From an uncultured Collinsella sp. (GTDB taxonomy: Bacteria > Actinomycetota > Coriobacteriia > Coriobacteriales > Coriobacteriaceae): a stretch of 13,137 nt of DNA. The notes under the pieces are model-generated. The model searched no databases. It was not told where the DNA came from and saw only the letters and a program-made list of their open reading frames with translations. A program made the translations under genes and the position numbers. The stretch spans positions 1 through 13,137 of the forward strand of contig CABUOA010000043.1 in assembly GCA_902493145.1 (NCBI GenBank), in the 5' to 3' direction. Of this stretch, positions 7,471 to 12,205 are shown piece by piece (position 1 is the stretch's first letter; each line of letters starts with the position of its first letter).

Positions 7471-7938
7471 TCACTTTCTTTTGTCCGGGCGCATCTGTAT
7501 TTCGTACATGTGTAGCGTGGTGCCACGTATCTCGCATTCGAGCAGACAGGTACGTGACGGTCGGCCTAGGGTGCTGAGGTCGACACGATACGTCGCGCGG
7601 CTGTCCGTGTACTCGACTTGCTCGGCGTCGAGGGTTGCTCCGATTGTCAAGAAAGCGCCTGGTTCGGCACCGACAATCTTGGAGTCCTTTATCTTGACCT
7701 TGAGCTCTTGGTAAAGGGACGGGCTGTTGTAGTAAACGGTCCGGGTCCCGTCGGTGCACTCATCGGTCGCTTCCCATTTGACGACGGGCTGGTCCGAGCT
7801 GGCTATCAGCAGTTCTGCTCCAAAGGCTATAGCATGGGTGATGACAACCAGTAATGCCCAGCCGACAAAGAGATAGAGAACCACATATGCAACGGGGTGT
7901 TTTGAGCGGATGTTTTGGAGCGCGTCGGGGGCATTCAT
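7471..7938 (-). CDS. Single-pass membrane protein of unknown function
   Basis: The 155-residue protein has a short N-terminal cytoplasmic part, one transmembrane helix (about residues 16-45) and a C-terminal domain of about 105 residues that is probably extracytoplasmic. Three cysteines lie outside the helix (61, 131, 135), so a disulfide is possible. A run of beta-prone segments (about 75-145) suggests a small beta-rich domain. No family was recognised. The ATG at 7938 has an excellent GGAGG site 7 bases upstream, and a perfect TATAAT lies about 40 bases upstream. The gene is convergent with the small acidic gene, divergent from ybaB, and looks less GC-rich than the flanking housekeeping genes. 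That would fit an accessory or recently acquired gene. It is probably expressed as a single gene. Confidence 0.8.
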   Translation of the reverse strand: MNAPDALQNIRSKHPVAYVVLYLFVGWALLVVITHAIAFGAELLIASSDQPVVKWEATDECTDGTRTVYYNSPSLYQELKVKIKDSKIVGAEPGAFLTIGATLDAEQVEYTDSRATYRVDLSTLGRPSRTCLLECEIRGTTLHMYEIQMRPDKRK

Positions 7939-7973
7939 GGGGGCACCTCCAAATTGCTGTCTGTGACAATCAA

Positions 7974-7979
7974 ATTATA
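7974..7979 (-). promoter_or_regulatory. Consensus -10 (TATAAT) for the membrane protein gene at 7471-7938
   Basis: The minus strand carries a perfect TATAAT about 36 bases before the ATG at 7938, giving a leader of about 30 bases with a strong ribosome binding site. No TTGACA-like -35 lies at the usual distance and there is no TG extension. The call rests on the exact hexamer and its position. Confidence 0.5.
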
Positions 7980-8198
7980 CCCTGCCATCATGAGCGCCGC
8001 CTCGAGCAGCGGTTCGGCATTTTGTTATCTAGCTGGATGCAGAAAATGTCGGATTCCGGCTCTACAAGATTTAGCTTTCAATATTATGCAGATGCGAATT
8101 ATTCAACTTCGCATAATCTTTGGGTGCGGTTTGCACTCCAGGACATGTATATCGACTGAGGTAGCGTGTCCGCCCCGCTTGCTTGCCCCGCGCCGTGG
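7980..8198. other. AT-richer non-coding stretch between divergent genes
   Basis: The 341-bp gap between the membrane protein start (7938) and ybaB (8280) has no convincing gene. Open frames across it have no ribosome binding site and no family-like sequence. Base composition drops sharply: only 22 of 60 bases at 8041-8100 are G or C, against clearly GC-rich flanks. It holds the promoter elements and hairpin listed separately. It did not match any tRNA, 4.5S RNA or riboswitch pattern I know. It might include an unannotated small RNA or the remains of an insertion. Confidence 0.5.
8083..8117. repeat. Inverted repeat (hairpin or operator-like) upstream of ybaB
   Basis: ATGCGAA (8092-8098) and TTCGCAT (8108-8114) form a perfect 7-bp inverted repeat around a 9-base spacer. 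With a 5-base bulge, the pairing extends to ATTATG (8083-8088) plus GCGAA against TTCGCATAAT (8108-8117). No T-run follows, so it is unlikely to be an intrinsic terminator. A regulator site or structured RNA are the alternatives. Confidence 0.5.
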
Positions 8199-8204
8199 TA
8201 CGAT
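8196..8204 (+). promoter_or_regulatory. Putative extended -10 promoter of ybaB-recR
   Basis: TGGTACGAT fits the TGnTAnnnT extended -10 pattern, with TACGAT at 8199-8204. A TTGC-like sequence lies upstream (8179-8184) but is spaced too closely for an ideal -35. The predicted start near 8211 gives a GC-rich leader of about 70 bases before ybaB. Confidence 0.42.
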
Positions 8205-8252
8205 TTTTGAGTTTGAAAGTCCCGCCGCGCTCCGGCTGCCCTTGCAGCTCGG

Positions 8253-8266
8253 CGTGCGGCCGCACG
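8253..8266. promoter_or_regulatory. 14-bp perfect palindrome next to the ybaB ribosome binding site
   Basis: CGTGCGGCCGCACG reads the same on both strands and ends two bases before the AAAGGAG ribosome binding site of ybaB (8269-8274 region). In RNA it could form a 5-bp stem with a GGCC loop beside the ribosome binding site; in DNA it could bind a dimeric regulator. A palindrome this GC-rich may also arise by chance. Confidence 0.35.
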
Positions 8267-8279
8267 TAAAGGAGCCATC

Positions 8280-8600
8280 ATGGCCGGTATGAACATGCAG
8301 CAGATGATGAAGCAGGCTCGCAAGATGCAGGAGCAGCTTGCCGCCGCGCAGGAGAACCTCAAGTCCCAGACCGTCGACGCCTCTGCCGGCGGCGGTATGG
8401 TCAAGGTGACCGTTAACGGCGAGATGGAGCTCGTCAACCTTACCATCGACCCCGATGCCCTCGATCCCGAGGACGTCGATATGCTGCAGGACATGATCAT
8501 GGCTGCCGTCAACGAGGCCGTCCGCGGCGTTAACGAGCTCGCCAACAAGCAGATGGGCGCCATCACCGGCGGCCTCAACATCCCGGGCATGCCGTTCTAA
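8280..8600 (+). CDS. ybaB: YbaB/EbfC family nucleoid-associated protein
   Basis: The 106-residue product is typical of the YbaB/EbfC family, small dimeric DNA-binding proteins that coat or compact the nucleoid and are commonly encoded next to recR. It has an N-terminal Met/Gln-rich helix (MNMQQMMKQARKMQEQL, about residues 4-20). The central strands follow, with the conserved GGGMVKVTVNGEMELVNL stretch (about 37-54) and the acidic IDPDALDPED segment. A C-terminal helix of the type AAVNEAVRGVNELANKQMG (about 75-93) completes the fold. The ATG at 8280 follows AAAGGAG with a short spacer. It lies 13 bp upstream of recR in the same direction, so the two are almost certainly co-transcribed, and a link to recombination repair is inferred from this standard pairing. 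Confidence 0.97.
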   Translation: MAGMNMQQMMKQARKMQEQLAAAQENLKSQTVDASAGGGMVKVTVNGEMELVNLTIDPDALDPEDVDMLQDMIMAAVNEAVRGVNELANKQMGAITGGLNIPGMPF

Positions 8601-8613
8601 GACACGCATATAT

Positions 8614-9210
8614 ATGAGTGCGAATCACAGTCTGCAAAAACTGCTCGATGAGCTGGGCCGCCTGCCGGGCATTGGTCCCAAGTCAGCTCAGCGCATCGCC
8701 TATTACCTGTTGGAGGCTGACGCCGAGGAGGCGCGCCGCCTGGCCGAGGCCATCCTGGAGGTTAAGCAGGAGGTTCACTTTTGCAGCCGCTGCTTTAACT
8801 ACGCCACGGCCGACGAGTGCTCCATCTGCCAGGATTCGATGCGCGACACCACTCGCATTTGCGTGGTGGGCGAGCCGCGCGACGTCCAGGCGATCGAGCG
8901 CACGGGCAGCTACCACGGTCTCTACCACGTATTGGGCGGCGTGATCAGCCCCATGGACAAGATTGGCCCCGAGCAGCTGCACATTCGCGAGCTGCTGGCA
9001 CGCTTGGGTCACGAGGACATCCACGAGGTCATCATCGCCACCAACCCCAATATTGAGGGCGAGACCACGGCGAGCTACCTGGCCCGCACTATCAAGCCGC
9101 TGGGCGTCGAGGTGTCGCGTCTGGCGAGTGGTCTGCCCGTGGGCGGCGACCTGGAGTATGCCGACGAGCTTACGCTCGGGCGCGCCATTGAGGCCCGTCG
9201 CACGATTTAG
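8614..9210 (+). CDS. recR: Recombination mediator RecR
   Basis: RecR acts with RecO (and RecF) to load RecA onto SSB-coated gaps during repair. The 198-residue length is normal. It has a helix-hairpin-helix segment (LPGIGPKSAQRIAYYL, about 17-32), a four-cysteine zinc site (Cys57, 60, 69, 72) and a Toprim domain (about 80-175) with Glu87 in VVGEPRD and the NPNIEGETTASYLA segment. The conserved C-terminal tail follows (RLASGLPVGGDLEYADELTL). The ATG at 8614 is fixed by alignment with the family N-terminus, yet no Shine-Dalgarno sequence precedes it. Translation may be coupled to ybaB, whose stop is 13 bp upstream. A strong hairpin about 37 bases after the stop probably ends the transcript. Confidence 0.98.
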   Translation: MSANHSLQKLLDELGRLPGIGPKSAQRIAYYLLEADAEEARRLAEAILEVKQEVHFCSRCFNYATADECSICQDSMRDTTRICVVGEPRDVQAIERTGSYHGLYHVLGGVISPMDKIGPEQLHIRELLARLGHEDIHEVIIATNPNIEGETTASYLARTIKPLGVEVSRLASGLPVGGDLEYADELTLGRAIEARRTI

Positions 9211-9247
9211 GTGGCGAGCCTGCTCCTGCCGTATGTTTTCCTCGCGA

Positions 9248-9277
9248 CGCACGGGGTAGTCATTATTTCCCCGTGCG
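9248..9277 (+). terminator. Probable transcription terminator after recR
   Basis: CGCACGGGG (9248-9256) and CCCCGTGCG (9269-9277) form a perfect 9-bp, GC-rich stem around a 12-base AT-rich loop, beginning 37 bases after the recR stop. The downstream tract (ACTGTAAGTTTG) is only weakly T-rich, so it may be a U-poor terminator or an mRNA 3'-end stabiliser. Confidence 0.65.
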
Positions 9278-9285
9278 ACTGTAAG

Positions 9286-9301
9286 TTTGTTGTGCAACAA
9301 A
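9286..9301. repeat. Upstream dyad (TTTGTTG-TG-CAACAAA) of the right-arm operon
   Basis: Seven-base arms TTTGTTG (9286-9292) and CAACAAA (9295-9301) are perfect inverted repeats around TG. The core GTTGTGCAAC (9289-9298) differs at one base from the palindrome at 9362-9371. The centre-to-centre distance is 73 bp, close to seven helical turns. This is the pattern expected of paired operators for one dimeric regulator. Confidence 0.45.
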
Positions 9302-9326
9302 GATGCTTTGTATCCGCTTATCGCAT

Positions 9327-9346
9327 GGATGCTTCCACTCGCATCC
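9327..9346 (+). repeat. Small inverted repeat, possible weak terminator
   Basis: GGATGC (9327-9332) and GCATCC (9341-9346) form a 6-bp stem with an 8-base loop, followed by TTAATTT. It could be a second, weaker terminator after recR or a chance hairpin inside the regulatory region. Confidence 0.25.
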
Positions 9347-9361
9347 TTAATTTGCCCATTC

Positions 9362-9371
9362 GTTGCGCAAC
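9362..9371. promoter_or_regulatory. Downstream palindrome GTTGCGCAAC, operator-like
   Basis: This perfect 10-bp palindrome overlaps the -35 region expected for the extended -10 at 9385-9393, with 16 bases between the palindrome and TACACT. With the matching dyad at 9289-9298, it suggests that a regulator could block or assist RNA polymerase at this promoter. Confidence 0.4.
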
Positions 9372-9384
9372 CTTTTGGGTTCGC

Positions 9385-9393
9385 TGATACACT
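9385..9393 (+). promoter_or_regulatory. Putative extended -10 promoter of the right kinase-FHA operon
   Basis: TGATACACT is an extended -10 element with the same TGnTACACT form as the one proposed for the left kinase operon. A transcript would start near 9400, about 56 bases before the ATG at 9456, placing the hairpin at 9416-9433 in the leader. The -35 is weak (TTGCGC, inside the palindrome, at a long 19-bp spacing). Confidence 0.45.
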
Positions 9394-9415
9394 CAAATAT
9401 GGATTCGAATGAATG

Positions 9416-9440
9416 CGCCGCTCCCGAGCGGCGTGTTTTT
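9416..9440 (+). terminator. Terminator-like hairpin in the leader of the right kinase-FHA operon
   Basis: CGCCGCT (9416-9422) and AGCGGCG (9427-9433) make a perfect 7-bp stem with a CCCG loop, followed by TGTTTTT: a textbook intrinsic terminator. It ends only 4 bases before the GGAGG ribosome binding site and 16 bases before the ATG at 9456. A promoter downstream of it would have almost no room, so it is probably a leader attenuator. It may alternatively be a back-up terminator for recR transcripts. Confidence 0.6.
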
Positions 9441-9455
9441 GTTGGAGGAGAACGC

Positions 9456-10361
9456 ATGCGGCCCGGTGGCACTCAGACAAAGCGCGGCGCCGCGGTGCGC
9501 ATGCGACGCCGACTGGGCTTGGCGCCGCGGGCGTACGCACTGCTGTCTTGCTCGCTGGTGCTGGTCATAGCTGGCGTTTCTGCCTATGGCATGACCGTGC
9601 CGTCCATGATGCAGGCACATGCCGCACGCGAACCGCGCGTGGGGCATGAGGTCAAAAGTGATCTGGGCACCACGACTGGATATGCTTGGGCAAGTGTGGT
9701 CGCGCATATTGTGTTTGGCGCCGACGACGCGGACGGCGCCGAGGCCCCGGACAACGAAGTCACGCTTGCCAATGGCAAAACCATCGTGCTCACCAACACC
9801 AAGATCATCGATCGGTTGTCCAACAATAGCGTGGCGGCAACGGTGAATAAGGTCGAGCGGCAGAAGGAGCAGGACGCCCAGCAGTCCGGAAAGCCCGGTA
9901 GCTCGGATACTTCTGGCTCCGGCTCGGATTCGTCGAGTTCGGGCGGCGGCTCTGGGTCGGGTTCCTCTGCCGGAGGGTCTGGAAACGGCGGCTCGACGGG
10001 CGGCAACGCTGACAACGATGCAAACTCCGGTGGCCTTTCCGCTGCTGAGGAAGAGAGCATTCACAGTTGGCTTGTGACCAAGTACAACATGCTCGACGGC
10101 TATGTTTCTCGTGCCAATGACGCGGTCTCGACCTATAACTCTACGGGAGATCCCAGGCCGTGCGACAGCCTGGTCGGGGAGATGTTTGTCATTCGAGCCG
10201 AGTTCGGTCGTCAGACATTCTCGCCCCGGTCAAAGTGGTATCAGCAGTATGCCAATCTGTGGGGCTGTTACACCAACCTATGTCAATGGGTCGGCCATTA
10301 CGGCGATGATGACGTCGCGCTCGGTAACTTCAACAATAACGTGGCGGCGCTTGCCCTATGA
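9456..10361 (+). CDS. Secreted or membrane-anchored protein with Ser/Gly-rich linker
   Basis: The 301-residue protein has a basic N-terminus (Arg/Lys-rich to residue 25), one hydrophobic segment (about 27-47) and a possible signal peptidase site after AHA (54-56), so it is either secreted or a single-pass membrane protein. A small Thr/Val-rich region (about 60-135) is followed by a Ser/Gly-rich flexible linker (about 145-193). The C-terminal helical, aromatic domain (about 195-301) has three cysteines (236, 271, 276). No family was recognised. I chose the ATG at 9456 because GGAGG lies 7 bases before it; upstream in-frame starts (such as 9399) lack such a site and lie on the leader hairpin. 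It overlaps the following kinase by 4 bp, so the two are translated together. A role as sensor, ligand-binding partner or kinase target is inferred from the operon only. Confidence 0.88.
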   Translation: MRPGGTQTKRGAAVRMRRRLGLAPRAYALLSCSLVLVIAGVSAYGMTVPSMMQAHAAREPRVGHEVKSDLGTTTGYAWASVVAHIVFGADDADGAEAPDNEVTLANGKTIVLTNTKIIDRLSNNSVAATVNKVERQKEQDAQQSGKPGSSDTSGSGSDSSSSGGGSGSGSSAGGSGNGGSTGGNADNDANSGGLSAAEEESIHSWLVTKYNMLDGYVSRANDAVSTYNSTGDPRPCDSLVGEMFVIRAEFGRQTFSPRSKWYQQYANLWGCYTNLCQWVGHYGDDDVALGNFNNNVAALAL

Positions 10362-12202
10362 TGACCGATCTTGCATCCACCACACCACAATCGCTCGGTC
10401 GCGATCCCATGGTCGGCTTGCGCCTGGCGCGTGTCGACGGGTTTGAGCCGGCCATTGCGCTCGGTCAGGACGAACTGCCTGCCTATCTGCGTCGTTTTAC
10501 GATGCTGTTTGCCGACGATGCCACCATGCGCCGTGGCGGTATCGGCCGCGTGACGCGTGCCGTCAACGCCCAAGGCGAGGCCGTAGCACTCAAACAGCTC
10601 ATCTTGCCGACGCGCGATGAGTTTGACGACGATGCCGCCCATGAGGCGCTGGTCGCCAAGTTCAAAGCGGCATTTCGCGAGGAATATGAATGCCATCGCG
10701 CCCTTTCGGGCCTTAAGGGCTTTCCCCGTCTCTATGGCTGGGGCGAGGTCGACGGTGTGCCTGCAATTGTCATGGAATGGGTCGAGGGCGAGACGCTTGC
10801 CCGCTTGCGTTCGCGACTTGCCGTGGATGATGCCGGACGCCTGTCGCCGCTTGTGGCGGCGCGTCTGGGTCGCGACCTGTTCGATCTGCTCTGCCGTATG
10901 AGCCTGGTGGGCGAGGGCTTTGTCCATCGCGATATCTCGCCCGCTAATATTATGGTGCGTACGGCGCGTCTACCGCTTGACCGGCAGCTTGCCGAGGGCA
11001 CCTTTGACCTGTGCCTGATCGACTTTGGCTCGTCGCTGGCGCTTGAGCCTGCGTCGGCCGTGGCCGGTACCGGCGGCAAGGCGTCGTTTACGGAGCGCTA
11101 TGCCACGCTGCGTCGCGCGACGGTTGCCTACGCCCCGCCCGAGATGCTCACCGACGATATTCCCGACCTGCGCGCTTTGCGTATGTCGCCGGCGATCGAC
11201 GTCTATGCCGCGGCAAGCACGGTTTACGAGCTCATTGCCGGCGTCGCGCCATACGAAGCCGCGCCGAGCGCTTCGGGCACCTCGGGTTCGCGCAAAAAGA
11301 CGCGCGACATCGCCAGTCCCTACCGTCTCAAGATGGACACGCGGCCCGACTATCCCATTGGTGCCCATGCGCCCGGTTGCGATTTGACTCAGCTGCTTCG
11401 TCGTGAGCCCGATGTGGCGCTCGCCGCGGCCGAGCAGGCCCAGCAGCTGGGGCTTGAGCCGGATTCCGAGGAGCTACGCGATGCGCTGGCGTTTGTCGAT
11501 GCCCAGCTGTTCGACGTGGTGATGGCCTGTCTGTCCAGCCATCAAAAAGATCGTCCCGAGCCGGCGGCGGTCGAGGCGGCGCTCTCGGCGTTTTGTGACC
11601 ACTATGCGCAAAATGTCGGTCGTTCGCTCCGCGGCGAGCCGCTCACGCCGTGCCCCATGGATGCGTCTGGCCGCGCGGTTCGTCGCGCGCTGATGGTCGG
11701 CGCGGCGGTCGTCTGTGGCGTGGTTTGGGCTGTGGTCGTGGTTTCGGCCGCGCTGCTGGCGTCGGGCGCTCGCGTGACGGCGACTTTGGGATCGCTCGTG
11801 TGGTCTGGGTCGATACCGGGTATTATTGCCGCACTGGCGTTGGCGCTGCCAGGCATAGCCGGCGTTGTCGCGGGGGCACTTGCGCGCAATCGGCGCTCGG
11901 GCTTCCTGCAGGGTGTGCTTGCGCTTTCTGCCTGCGAGGTTCCGGTGCTGGTTGTGGCTGCATGTAGCGTATTTTCCCAACGCGCCGTGATGGGCGGCCT
12001 TGTTGCCGCTCTGGTTGCAACCTATACGCTTACGTGGTTTTTGCTTGCGATGGGCTTTGCCTTTGAACTTCCCGTTTCGGCACCGCGACGCACAAAAGTC
12101 CAGATGGCGACTCCGCTTGCCGGTGGAGCCGCAGCTGCCCGTACTTTTGGCGGACCTGTCGAAGTATCGTCCGATTCTATTTCTACGACCAAGGAGGCCT
12201 AG
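10358..12202 (+). CDS. Hanks-type Ser/Thr protein kinase with about four C-terminal membrane helices
   Basis: The 614-residue protein has a kinase domain at about residues 45-415. It shows a glycine loop (GGIGRV, 60-65), Lys79 in VALKQL and a catalytic loop HRDISPAN (190-197) with Asp192 and Asn197. DFG (222-224), APPE (259-262) and the Asp281 region (SPAIDVYAAAS) also fit. The usual Lys after HRDI is Ser. Activation and post-APE segments are longer than in PknB. About four hydrophobic helices follow (roughly 443-470, 485-508, 515-539, 543-570), with a Ser/Thr-rich tail and no PASTA domain. The ATG at 10358 overlaps the previous stop (ATGA); there is no clear ribosome binding site, so coupling is likely, and ATG 10361 is an alternative start. 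The FHA protein follows 3 bp later. The kinase family is firm; substrate and signal are unknown. Confidence 0.9.
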   Translation: MMTDLASTTPQSLGRDPMVGLRLARVDGFEPAIALGQDELPAYLRRFTMLFADDATMRRGGIGRVTRAVNAQGEAVALKQLILPTRDEFDDDAAHEALVAKFKAAFREEYECHRALSGLKGFPRLYGWGEVDGVPAIVMEWVEGETLARLRSRLAVDDAGRLSPLVAARLGRDLFDLLCRMSLVGEGFVHRDISPANIMVRTARLPLDRQLAEGTFDLCLIDFGSSLALEPASAVAGTGGKASFTERYATLRRATVAYAPPEMLTDDIPDLRALRMSPAIDVYAAASTVYELIAGVAPYEAAPSASGTSGSRKKTRDIASPYRLKMDTRPDYPIGAHAPGCDLTQLLRREPDVALAAAEQAQQLGLEPDSEELRDALAFVDAQLFDVVMACLSSHQKDRPEPAAVEAALSAFCDHYAQNVGRSLRGEPLTPCPMDASGRAVRRALMVGAAVVCGVVWAVVVVSAALLASGARVTATLGSLVWSGSIPGIIAALALALPGIAGVVAGALARNRRSGFLQGVLALSACEVPVLVVAACSVFSQRAVMGGLVAALVATYTLTWFLLAMGFAFELPVSAPRRTKVQMATPLAGGAAAARTFGGPVEVSSDSISTTKEA

Positions 12203-12205
12203 GTC

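Noticed and set aside
7915..8292. 125-codon plus-strand frame upstream of ybaB
   Set aside because: It runs through two promoter-like regions, starts inside the opposite-strand membrane gene without a ribosome binding site, and has no coherent protein features.
9363..9455. Upstream starts for the secreted protein (9363 or 9399)
   Set aside because: No ribosome binding site precedes them and the added residues would be encoded by the leader hairpin; GGAGG supports 9456.
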